This document shows positions 57,139 to 64,000 of a DNA stretch of 64,000 bases, piece by piece. The stretch covers positions 1,665,723 through 1,729,722 of the forward strand of contig NZ_CP034072.1 in assembly GCF_003855255.1 (NCBI RefSeq), in the 5' to 3' direction. The position numbers were made by a program, and so were the translations under genes. The DNA is from Mycolicibacterium nivoides (lineage in GTDB: Bacteria; Actinomycetota; Actinomycetes; Mycobacteriales; Mycobacteriaceae). Positions within the stretch are counted from its first letter, which is position 1. Each line of letters begins with the position of its first letter. The notes beneath the pieces were generated by a model that saw only the letters and a list, made by a program, of their open reading frames with translations, made no database searches and had not been told where the DNA came from.

Positions 57139-59160
57139 CTAGCGCGAGTCTCCTGCGGGCTCGACGCGATCGATCGCGATGTCCTCCAGGCTGCGGGTGA
57201 TCGTGGTCAGTTCGCCGATCAGTATGCGGGCCGCGCCGTTGTCGGCGGACAGTGTCGAGGCCACGTTGTGCACGCGCCGCAGTGCGGTCGACAGCTCGGC
57301 GGTATCCAGGCTCCATGGCACGGCGGGGCTCGGTGGTGCGCCGCGCAGCGCCTCCACGTAATCGTCCACCGCGGCGACGAACTCGCTGTGCAGGGCTGAG
57401 GACGGATGCGTCGGCAGGCTGTTCTCCAGCGTGGTGCAGGCACTGGTCACCGAATTCAGCGCGGTGCGGTAGGACCGCAGCCACCGGCGCAGGATCGGCG
57501 GCTCGAGGCTGGTGGCGCCCCATGCGGCCTCGAATGCGGCCCGCGCCCGGAACGCCCGCTGCCAGGCTGCCGACAGGATCTCGGCAGGATGGTCGACCTC
57601 ATGGACGAACGCCTTGATCACCAGTGCGGCGTAATCGATCTCGGTCATCAGCAGTTCTCCGGCCCGCTGGCGCAACCGGATCAACGCATGGTCGGGCAGC
57701 GCCACGTGGGCCATCACCGCCAGGGCGCCGCCGATCAATACGGCGACCAATCGGTCGGCATTGCCCGACCAGGGTGCGGACGCGCTCACCCCGACGGCGA
57801 ACATCACGATCGCCCCCACGGCCGCGCCGACCGCGAGATAGCCGAACTGTGCGACACCGTAGGCCAGTCCGACGAACAGCAGCGCGCACACCGCCGAGCC
57901 GATCGGTCCGGGTTGCCAGACGAACGTGAGGATCGATGCGGCGATGATGCCGACGCAGAGGCCGGCGATGCGCCCGGCGCACCGGGTGTAGGTGTGTGCC
58001 GTTTCCGGCCGAAGCACCACCACGACGGTCAACGGCATCCAGTAGCCGTGCTCGAGCCCGCCGTAGCGGGCGGCGGCCACCGCGAGCGCTGTCGTCACCG
58101 CCAGCCGGATGGCGTGGCGCAGGATGGGTGAGGTCCAGGTCAGGTGTGAGCGGACCACGGCGGGTGCCGAGGCCAGCGAGCCGATCAGGTCGGGCCGGTG
58201 CAACTGGCCGAACCGCAGGACTGCGGCCTCGCGCAGCTGTTCGCAGAAGCGTTGGGCCAGCGCCGTTTCGGGACCTGTCACGGCGGCCCCGGCAGTCTGG
58301 ACGCGCACCAGGGCATGCTCGGCGTCCCGTCGTGCGGTGTGCCCGTGATCGGCGATCGCGTCGAGGAGCACCGCCGCGGCGGTCAACAGTTGCGGTAGCC
58401 CGGTGTCCGCCACGGACTCGTCGTCGCCATTGGTGTCACGGTCGGCGGTGGAACGCAGCGAGGCCAAGGTGCCGGCGAGGCGTTCCGGCAGCCGGTATCC
58501 GCCGTGGTAGGCCCTCGGCCGCTGGCTCACCTGGCTGTCGGCGAACACCTCACGCAGCCAGGTGAGCGGCGCGTCGTCGACGGCGGCTGCGCTGTTCGCC
58601 GCGACGTTGCGGGAATCGCTGGCCAGTGACCGGTAGGCGCGGGTGAGACCGTCGCGCTGGGCTCGCCAGCGCCGCGGCGGCCAGACCGCGATGAGTACGG
58701 CCTGCACCACACCGGCGACCACCACCAGGGTGGGCGCGAGCAGGGACTGGCCCAGTGTCGGTGCGACCGGTGGTGCCAACACCAGCAGTGCGCTCGCCGC
58801 CGAGGCCACCAGGCCGGCGTTGGCCCCGAGGGACCATTGCATACCCGCGGCGAAACACCACAGCACCACCGCTGCGATGAACACCGGGCTGTGCCCGCCG
58901 GTGAGGGTGCCGAGCAGCACCGCGATGGCCAGTTCCAAGGAGCCGGTGACGACCAGGGGAACCCGGCCGCCGGGGCTGCGTTGCAGGGCGATCGCACCGG
59001 CGATCACGCCGCCGCTCAGCGTCCACATCGCCGTCGCGCCGGAACCCAACGCGAGGGCGGCCGCAGTCACCGCCAGGACGCCGATCAGGCTTCGGGCCAC
59101 CGCACCGGCGTCGGGGGTACTCAGCCGGAGTGCGTCGGCTGCCTGTCCACCCGTGTGCAC
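57139..59160 (-). CDS. FUSC/aromatic acid exporter family inner-membrane protein
   Basis: The 673-aa protein has two blocks of membrane segments (about residues 10-160 and 340-490) separated and followed by soluble helical regions. Its second block contains RLAVTTALAVAAARYGGLEHGYWMPLTVVVVLRPETAHTYTRCAGRIAGLCVG (read in parts), typical of the FUSC domain. The family includes AaeB exporters of aromatic acids. GTG 59160 gives a start immediately before the first membrane block; a longer frame to 59364 would overlap the divergent gene. Confidence 0.87.
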   Translation of the reverse strand: MHTGGQAADALRLSTPDAGAVARSLIGVLAVTAAALALGSGATAMWTLSGGVIAGAIALQRSPGGRVPLVVTGSLELAIAVLLGTLTGGHSPVFIAAVVLWCFAAGMQWSLGANAGLVASAASALLVLAPPVAPTLGQSLLAPTLVVVAGVVQAVLIAVWPPRRWRAQRDGLTRAYRSLASDSRNVAANSAAAVDDAPLTWLREVFADSQVSQRPRAYHGGYRLPERLAGTLASLRSTADRDTNGDDESVADTGLPQLLTAAAVLLDAIADHGHTARRDAEHALVRVQTAGAAVTGPETALAQRFCEQLREAAVLRFGQLHRPDLIGSLASAPAVVRSHLTWTSPILRHAIRLAVTTALAVAAARYGGLEHGYWMPLTVVVVLRPETAHTYTRCAGRIAGLCVGIIAASILTFVWQPGPIGSAVCALLFVGLAYGVAQFGYLAVGAAVGAIVMFAVGVSASAPWSGNADRLVAVLIGGALAVMAHVALPDHALIRLRQRAGELLMTEIDYAALVIKAFVHEVDHPAEILSAAWQRAFRARAAFEAAWGATSLEPPILRRWLRSYRTALNSVTSACTTLENSLPTHPSSALHSEFVAAVDDYVEALRGAPPSPAVPWSLDTAELSTALRRVHNVASTLSADNGAARILIGELTTITRSLEDIAIDRVEPAGDSR

Positions 59161-59245
59161 CCCACCATTCTCACTCGCCGTGGCCCGCCGGTGGCACAAC
59201 TGCCCACGCGTGGCGCGGATCGGTGCGCCGGTAGGTTCTCCCTCT

Positions 59246-59971
59246 GTGGAGAAAGTCATCGTTTTGTTGCGCGCCGCACATTCGGATGAGCAGTGGTGCC
59301 AGGGACTGCGCACCCGCGTGGCCGACGAACTGCTGGCGCTCGGGTTGCCGGGCCTGACGATCAATGTCCGTGACGACGCCGTGCGGGATTCGTTGATGAC
59401 GTTGACGACCTTGGATCCGCCGGTGGTCGCGGTGGTCAGCCTGTGGGTCCGGCAGTACTACGGTGAACTGACCGGCAGGGCATTGGAAATACTTGCCGCC
59501 GAATGTGATTCGCTCGCGGCGTATCTGGTGACCGAATCGGTCCCGATGCCGGCGCCGCCGACCGCCGCGGGTGAGCGGACCGACGGCCTGGCCAACATCG
59601 CGCTGCTGCGCCGGCCTTCGGACCTGGATCGCGCCACCTGGCTGCACCGCTGGCACATCGACCACACCTCGGTGGCCATCGAAACCCAGGACACTTTCGG
59701 CTACACGCAGAACACCGTGGTCCGTGCCCTGACGGAGGATGCCCCGGCGATCGACGGCATCGTGGAGGAACTGTTCCGCCAGGCGGCGGTATCGGATCTG
59801 CACGCGTTCTTCGGCGCTGCCGACGACGACGATCTGGCCGATCGCATGGGCAAGATGGTGGCCAGCACGGATGCCTTCGGAGCCAGCAGCAACATCGACA
59901 CCGTTCCGACCAGTCGATATGTCTACTCCAGCCCTTTCGCCGCCGGGGTTCCCGCACCCGGCCGGCAATAG
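59246..59971 (+). CDS. EthD-like dimeric alpha-beta barrel protein
   Basis: The 241-aa protein begins MEKVIVLLRAAHSDEQWCQGLR and contains LPGLTINVRDDAVRDSLMTLTTLDPPVVAVVSLW and LHRWHIDHTSVAIETQDTFGY, as in proteins annotated as EthD-domain. The HxxDHxxxA-like WHIDHTSVA supports the dimeric ferredoxin-like fold. EthD is linked to ether degradation, but the mycobacterial function is unknown. GTG 59246 is the start. The next gene, an enoyl-CoA hydratase, begins 56 bp downstream. Confidence 0.8.
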   Translation: MEKVIVLLRAAHSDEQWCQGLRTRVADELLALGLPGLTINVRDDAVRDSLMTLTTLDPPVVAVVSLWVRQYYGELTGRALEILAAECDSLAAYLVTESVPMPAPPTAAGERTDGLANIALLRRPSDLDRATWLHRWHIDHTSVAIETQDTFGYTQNTVVRALTEDAPAIDGIVEELFRQAAVSDLHAFFGAADDDDLADRMGKMVASTDAFGASSNIDTVPTSRYVYSSPFAAGVPAPGRQ

Positions 59972-60027
59972 TGAAACGTGTTCTAGTTAGGCTGCAGCGG
60001 TCACGGCGCGAACGCGAGGAGTGAGAG

Positions 60028-60783
60028 ATGACCCTGCTGATCGAGGACAACAATCGGGTTCGCACCCTGACCCTCAACCGTCCGGACGCGCTCAACGCGT
60101 TCAACGAGGCGCTGTATGACGAGACGACGGTTGCCCTGCGCGACGCGGCCGAGGATCCCGACGTGGCGGTGGTGCTGCTGACCGGGGCCGGCCGGGCGTT
60201 CAGCGCGGGCAACGATCTCGTCGAGATGCAGACCCGCATCACCAACCCGGAATTCACCCCGGGCGAGCACGGGTTCTACGGGCTGATCGAGGTGATCGCC
60301 GATTTCCCGAAGCCGTTGATCTGTGCGGTCAACGGGGTAGGCGTGGGTATCGGCGCCACCATTCTCGGGTTCGCCGACCTCGCGTTCATGTCGTCCTCGG
60401 CGCGGTTGAAGTGTCCGTTCACCAGCCTGGGGGTGGCGCCCGAGGCGGCCTCCTCGTATCTGATGCCGCGACTGGTGGGCAGGCAGAACGCTGCCTGGCT
60501 GCTGATGTCCTCGGAGTGGGTGGATGCGACCGAGGCCCGTGAGATGGGTCTGGTGTGGAAGGTGTGTGAGCCCGATGATCTGTTGCCCGAGGCCCGTCGG
60601 TACGCCGAAACCCTGGCAGCCAAGCCGATTTCGAGTCTGATTGCCGTCAAACAGGCCATGGTGGCGCCGATCCGCGATGCGATCTCGGCCGCCGTCGAGC
60701 GGGAGAAGGCGTTGTTCGTCGAACTGGTGGGTGCCGCGGCCAACGTCGACGCGCTGGCTCAGTTCGCCGATCGCAAGCGTTAG
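60028..60783 (+). CDS. enoyl-CoA hydratase/isomerase family protein
   Basis: The 251-aa crotonase-fold protein has the oxyanion-hole segments GRAFSAGNDLVEMQ (about residue 60) and VNGVGVGIGATILGFADLAFMSSSARLKCPFTSLGVAPEAASSYLMPRLVG (read in parts). Catalytic acids are not the pair of the housekeeping hydratase: the second position is Glu in VAPEAASS. Likely a fatty-acid or amino-acid degradation enzyme. ATG 60028 follows GAGTGAGAG. It overlaps bfd on the opposite strand by 4 bp. Confidence 0.92.
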   Translation: MTLLIEDNNRVRTLTLNRPDALNAFNEALYDETTVALRDAAEDPDVAVVLLTGAGRAFSAGNDLVEMQTRITNPEFTPGEHGFYGLIEVIADFPKPLICAVNGVGVGIGATILGFADLAFMSSSARLKCPFTSLGVAPEAASSYLMPRLVGRQNAAWLLMSSEWVDATEAREMGLVWKVCEPDDLLPEARRYAETLAAKPISSLIAVKQAMVAPIRDAISAAVEREKALFVELVGAAANVDALAQFADRKR

Positions 60784-60995
60784 CGGGTGGCCCGCGACGG
60801 GCAACCGTTGAACGCCTGCGGGCTCCCGTCGGCCGCCAGATGGGCGGCGATGATGGCGCGGATCGTGCGCCGGCATCGTCCGCAATCGGCGCCGGCGCCG
60901 CAGGCCTCGGCCACCTCTTTGGATGTGGTGGCCCCGGACTCCACGATCTCGTTGACGACCTGACTGGTCGCCCCGGTACAGAGGCAGACGAACAT
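60780..60995 (-). CDS. bfd: bacterioferritin-associated ferredoxin
   Basis: The 71-aa protein has the BFD-like [2Fe-2S] motif: Cys4-x-Cys6 and Cys38-x-x-Cys41 (MFVCLCTGATS and GADCGRCRRT). Bfd reduces ferric iron inside bacterioferritin so it can be released, and it is normally induced by iron starvation. Its ATG overlaps the stop of the upstream 211-aa gene (TGATG), so both are cotranscribed from the IdeR-box promoter. bfrA lies just beyond, divergently. Confidence 0.95.
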   Translation of the reverse strand: MFVCLCTGATSQVVNEIVESGATTSKEVAEACGAGADCGRCRRTIRAIIAAHLAADGSPQAFNGCPSRATR

Positions 60996-61630
60996 CAGTC
61001 GTCCTGCTCGTCGACGCTCATGATGTATGCCAACTTGCCGACGAACAGGCTCGGGTACGCACCGAATCCGGCGGTGGTCATCCACTCGGCGGCCGCGTCG
61101 GGGTGGTCGATCCACTGCCGGGCGGCGATCTCGTCGGAGACCTCCTGCAGGATCATCACTTCCTGGCCGTCGTCGAGCGCCTGGTAGACCCAGATCTTGC
61201 GGATGCCGCCCTGTTCGAAGCGGTCGAGACCGTCGTGCACCTTCCGCATCAGGGTGGAAACGTCGTCGACGGTGGCCACCGCTCCCACGATCACCCCGGC
61301 CACGTGCCCCTCGGGGGACGGTTCGGTCAGATCGATTTTCTCCACCACTTCGCCGCCGAATATCGGCGGGATATCTTCGACGCCGGAAATATCGAACCAC
61401 TCGAAAATCGCCGGTGAACGCAACACGTCGCGAATGGACCGCGCGTGCCGAATTCCGATAGTCACCAATACGCGGCCGGGCTCCCAAATCGATTTATAGA
61501 GCACCACATGATGGGCGCCGATCGACAAAAGGCCGGAACGGTGTTTCTCCATCCATTTCCACATTTGTTCGACGTCGTCGACGCGGAAATCGCAAGACAG
61601 AATGAGCGAGTGCAAATCGTACTCACTCAT
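60995..61630 (-). CDS. 211-aa mycobacterial protein cotranscribed with bfd
   Basis: The 211-aa protein begins MSEYDLHSLILSCDFRVDDVEQMWKWMEKHRSGLLSIGAHHVVLYKS. Two similar halves seem present: a first with a VTIGIRHARSIRDVLRSPAIFEWFDI segment and a second with ALDDGQEVMILQEVSDEIAARQWIDHP. The fold may be a dimeric alpha-beta barrel. I recognise it as a conserved mycobacterial protein but know no function. ATG 61630 was chosen. Its coupling to bfd and the upstream IdeR box suggest a role in iron limitation. Confidence 0.8.
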   Translation of the reverse strand: MSEYDLHSLILSCDFRVDDVEQMWKWMEKHRSGLLSIGAHHVVLYKSIWEPGRVLVTIGIRHARSIRDVLRSPAIFEWFDISGVEDIPPIFGGEVVEKIDLTEPSPEGHVAGVIVGAVATVDDVSTLMRKVHDGLDRFEQGGIRKIWVYQALDDGQEVMILQEVSDEIAARQWIDHPDAAAEWMTTAGFGAYPSLFVGKLAYIMSVDEQDD

Positions 61631-61667
61631 TCCGTTACCGGCCTTTCTTTCGCGGTGTGACAAGAGA

Positions 61668-61686
61668 TTAGCGCAGTCTAACCTTA
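61668..61686. promoter_or_regulatory. IdeR box between the bfd operon and bfrA
   Basis: TTAGCGCAGTCTAACCTTA matches TWAGGTWAGSCTWACCTWA at 15 of 19 positions. A weak second half-site TTAGGACAGCC follows at 61688-61698. It lies 38 bp upstream of the 211-aa gene and 187 bp upstream of bfrA. IdeR could repress the leftward operon and, as reported for mycobacterial bfrA, activate storage when iron is plentiful. Confidence 0.65.
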
Positions 61687-61810
61687 GTTAGGACAGCCAG
61701 TCCACTCCTCGTGGCCACGCCTCGGTCCGGGTGGTCCGAAGGGTCCGACAATGTCGCACGAACACGCCGAATTGGGCGTTAATCATTGCGCCTCACCACG
61801 CTTTCTGCAC

Positions 61811-61816
61811 TAGATT
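61811..61816 (+). promoter_or_regulatory. candidate -10 of bfrA
   Basis: TAGATT lies 57-62 bp upstream of the bfrA ATG, giving a short untranslated leader that ends with a TAGGAG ribosome-binding site. No -35 consensus is evident, which would suit an activated promoter. Confidence 0.45.
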
Positions 61817-61873
61817 GGAAGTGCACGACACGCGGCAACACTTGACCAGCCCTCAAGGTGCTTAGGAGTCACG

Positions 61874-62353
61874 ATGCAAGGCGATCCAGATGTTCTGAAA
61901 TTGCTCAACGAGCAATTGACGAGCGAACTCACCGCAATTAACCAATATTTCTTGCACTCGAAGATGCAGGACAATTGGGGATTCACCGAACTGGCGGAAC
62001 ACACCCGCTCCGAGTCTTTCGAAGAGATGCGGCACGCGGAGACCATCACCGACCGAATCCTGCTCTTGGACGGTCTGCCCAACTATCAGCGGTTGTTTTC
62101 GCTGCGGGTCGGACAGACGCTTCGCGAGCAGTTCGAGGCCGATCTGGCGATCGAGTACGAGGTGGTTGCGCGCCTCAAGCCCGGGATAATCATGTGCCGC
62201 GAGAAAGAGGACGCGACGTCGGCACGCATCCTGGAGACGATCCTGGCCGACGAGGAAGGCCACATCGACTACCTGGAAACCCAACTCGAGCTCATGGAGA
62301 AGTTGGGCGACGCGCTCTACGCAGCGCAGTGCGTCTCCCGCCCGCCGCAGTAG
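61874..62353 (+). CDS. bfrA: bacterioferritin BfrA
   Basis: The 159-aa haem-containing ferritin has the ferroxidase and haem residues: Glu18 (SELTAINQYF), Glu51, haem ligand Met52 and His54 in EEMRHAETITDRILLLDG, and the second helix pair with ADEEGHIDYLETQLELM. It assembles into a 24-subunit shell storing ferric iron. ATG 61874 follows TAGGAG. It is divergent from the bfd operon, so uptake and release proteins share one intergenic region. Synteny equals Rv1876. Confidence 0.98.
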   Translation: MQGDPDVLKLLNEQLTSELTAINQYFLHSKMQDNWGFTELAEHTRSESFEEMRHAETITDRILLLDGLPNYQRLFSLRVGQTLREQFEADLAIEYEVVARLKPGIIMCREKEDATSARILETILADEEGHIDYLETQLELMEKLGDALYAAQCVSRPPQ

Positions 62354-62371
62354 CGCCAGGAGTTTCGGCTC

Positions 62372-62419
62372 AAGCCGCCCTGGGTAGCCCGGTGACCGCC
62401 GGTTGCCCGGGGCGGCTTT
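62372..62419 (+). terminator. terminator of bfrA
   Basis: AAGCCGCCC (62372-62380) pairs with GGGCGGCTT (62410-62418), with additional GC pairing inside the loop, followed by TTG. It lies 19 nt after the bfrA stop. Confidence 0.8.
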
Positions 62420-62490
62420 GTTCGCGCTGTAACTTTCATAGCTTGTCTAACGATATCGTGGTTGAACTGGCAGGCAGGTGAAAGGAAGTC

Positions 62491-64000
62491 ATGTCGAGCC
62501 CATCAACCACCGCCGAGCAGACCTCTGGCGCGGCACTGCTGAGCGTGCGCAGACGCAACCTCGTGTTCGTCGCTGTTCTGCTCGGCATGCTGCTGGCCTC
62601 GCTCAACCAGACCATTGTCGCCACGGCCCTGCCGACCGTGGTGGCCGATCTCGGCGGCGCCGGCCATCAGGCGTGGGTGGTGACCAGCTACCTGCTCGCG
62701 TCCACGGTCGTCACCGCTGTCGTCGGGAAAGTCGGCGACATCTTCGGCCGCAAAGTCGTGTACCAGGTGGCGGTCCTGTGTTTTCTCGTCGGATCGGTCC
62801 TCAGCGGTCTGTCCGGGTCGATGGCCATGCTGGTGGCCGCCCGCGCGCTACAGGGGATCGGTGGCGGCGCGATCATGGTGACCTCCTCGGCCCTGATCGC
62901 CGAGGTCATCCCGTTGCGCGACCGAGGCCGATATCAGGGTGCGCTCGGGGCGGTATTCGGCGTCACGACCGTGGCGGGCCCGCTGCTCGGCGGCTTCGTC
63001 ACCGATCACCTCGGCTGGCGCTGGGCGTTCTGGCTCAGCATCCCGGTCGGCCTGGTGGTGCTCGTGGTCGCCGCCGCCACGATCCCGGCGCTGACGTCCC
63101 GCCCCGCGCGTCCGGTGATCGACTACGCCGGGATCGTCTGGGTCGGGATCGGGGCCTCCGGTCTCACTCTGGCCACCAGTCTCGGTGGCGAGCTGGCCTG
63201 GACGTCACCGACCATCATCGGTCTGGTGGTCGGGTCGATCCTGGCCCTGGCGATGTTCGTGCGGGCGGAAACCAGGGCAGCAGAGCCGATTCTGCCGATG
63301 CGCTTGTTCCGGAACCCGGTCTTCACGATGTGTTGCGTGCTGTCGCTGGTGGTCGGCTTCGCGATGCTCGGAGCGCTGACCTTCATGCCCACCTTCATGC
63401 AGTTCGTCGACGGGGTATCGCCATCCGAATCGGGATTGCGGACGATGCCGATGGTCATTGGCCTGCTGATCACATCGACCGTCAGCGGCAGTCTGGTGGG
63501 CCGTACGGGTCGCTACAAGATCTACCCGGTCGCAGGTACGGCGATCATGCTCGTCGGCTTCGTGCTGCTGTCGCGGATGAATGCCGCGACACCGATCCCG
63601 CTGCAGTCGCTGTACCTGTTGATCCTGGGCGCCGGTATCGGCATGTGCATGCAGGTGCTCGTCCTCATCGTGCAGAACACGTCGGACTTCGCCGATCTGG
63701 GCGTTGCGACGTCCGGGGTGACGTTCTTCCGGACCATCGGGAGCTCGTTCGGTGCCGCCATTTTCGGTTCGCTGTTCGCCGGATTCCTCTCGGACCGGCT
63801 TCCGAGCGCACTCGCGGCCAGCGGTGCCCCCGCCGTCGCGGGTGCCTCGCCCAAGGCCTTGCACGAGCTGCCGCCCGAGGTCGCCGCCCCGATCGTGAAC
63901 GCCTACGCCGATGCGCTGGATCTGGTGTTCCTCTGCGCCGCGCCGGTGGCACTTGTCGGCTTGATCGTCGCGCTGTTCCTCAAAGAGGTGCCCCTGCTCG
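62491..64000 (+). CDS. MFS drug exporter, DHA2 (14-TM) type, truncated by the window edge (Rv1877-like)
   Basis: The first 503 codons are visible. After a short N-terminal tail, hydrophobic segments follow with DHA2 motifs: LLASLNQTIVATALPTVVADL (motif D1 region), GKVGDIFGRK (motif A), ARALQGIGGGAIM (motif B) and GPLLGGFVTDHLGWRWAFW (motif C). Such proteins export drugs or metabolites with proton antiport. ATG 62491 is preceded by AAAGGAAG. It is encoded downstream of bfrA, as Rv1877 is. The C-terminus lies beyond the right edge. Confidence 0.93.
   Translation, partial: MSSPSTTAEQTSGAALLSVRRRNLVFVAVLLGMLLASLNQTIVATALPTVVADLGGAGHQAWVVTSYLLASTVVTAVVGKVGDIFGRKVVYQVAVLCFLVGSVLSGLSGSMAMLVAARALQGIGGGAIMVTSSALIAEVIPLRDRGRYQGALGAVFGVTTVAGPLLGGFVTDHLGWRWAFWLSIPVGLVVLVVAAATIPALTSRPARPVIDYAGIVWVGIGASGLTLATSLGGELAWTSPTIIGLVVGSILALAMFVRAETRAAEPILPMRLFRNPVFTMCCVLSLVVGFAMLGALTFMPTFMQFVDGVSPSESGLRTMPMVIGLLITSTVSGSLVGRTGRYKIYPVAGTAIMLVGFVLLSRMNAATPIPLQSLYLLILGAGIGMCMQVLVLIVQNTSDFADLGVATSGVTFFRTIGSSFGAAIFGSLFAGFLSDRLPSALAASGAPAVAGASPKALHELPPEVAAPIVNAYADALDLVFLCAAPVALVGLIVALFLKEVPLL

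Noticed and set aside
61688..61698. Second complete IdeR box next to the first
   Set aside because: Only one half-site (TTAGGACAGCC) matches; the other half is at background.

Overview
The window is high-GC actinobacterial DNA from a mycobacterium, most likely a fast-growing Mycolicibacterium-type species. The evidence is gene order. From about 2 kb to the right edge the recognisable genes follow the M. tuberculosis Rv1841c-Rv1877 order as I recall it: two CNNM/CorC-like proteins, guaB1, gnd1, M56 peptidase/BlaI, thioesterase, ureABCFGD, ndh, LLM oxidoreductase, SDR, modBC, apa, adhA, a CPBP protease, a thiolase-like protein, an FAD reductase, a DUF1810 protein, bfrA and an MFS exporter. Genes absent from that stretch of M. 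tuberculosis (phosphoketolase, lon, an extra antigen-85-like protein, a HerA-type ATPase pair, GH13, FUSC) are interspersed, which fits a larger environmental genome. I see no insertion sequence, prophage, CRISPR array, tRNA or rRNA.

Layout. 1-2 kb: a partial gene, then a quinone-reductase-like enzyme divergent from its probable TetR regulator across a 31-bp palindrome. 2-9 kb: a leftward run of two CNNM/CBS proteins, GMP reductase GuaB1, 6-phosphogluconate dehydrogenase and a BlaR/BlaI-like pair. 9.2-10.1 kb: an iron-regulated module with two IdeR boxes, one before a 256-aa protein and one before a short terminator-ended transcript in the position of the iron-sparing sRNA MrsI. 10.6-15 kb: urease operon. 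15-18 kb: leftward ndh, LLM and SDR genes. 18.2-20.1 kb: molybdate permease and ATPase without modA, preceded by a leaderless 18-codon ORF. 20.4-23 kb: apa, a GlsB-like protein and adhA. 23-30.5 kb: small regulator-like genes, CPBP protease, phosphoketolase, aldehyde dehydrogenase and thiolase-like protein.

30.5-34.3 kb holds a two-gene unit (winged-helix-like protein plus a 1042-aa double P-loop ATPase with a HerA-like C-terminal half); it is the best candidate here for an uncharacterised DNA-acting system. 34-41 kb: FAD reductase, DUF72, a lipoprotein, a DUF2236 enzyme flanked by two similar small membrane proteins, TfoX-like and DUF385-like genes, and an amino-acid permease behind a tandem glycine riboswitch. 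41.5-50 kb: lon, quinone reductase, an SDR remnant, a membrane molybdopterin oxidoreductase and a secreted antigen-85 paralogue. 48.9-52.4 kb: a class III cyclase overlapping by 4 nt an MscS channel with a cyclic-nucleotide-binding-like domain; key residues are altered in both. 52.5-60.8 kb: DUF1810, GH13, deaminase, TPR, thioesterase, FUSC, EthD-like and enoyl-CoA hydratase genes. 60.8-62.4 kb: a second iron module (bfd and a 211-aa protein divergent from bfrA around an IdeR box), followed by a 14-TM-type exporter cut by the window edge.

Functions were assigned by reading sequences and from knowledge of families; no database search was run.
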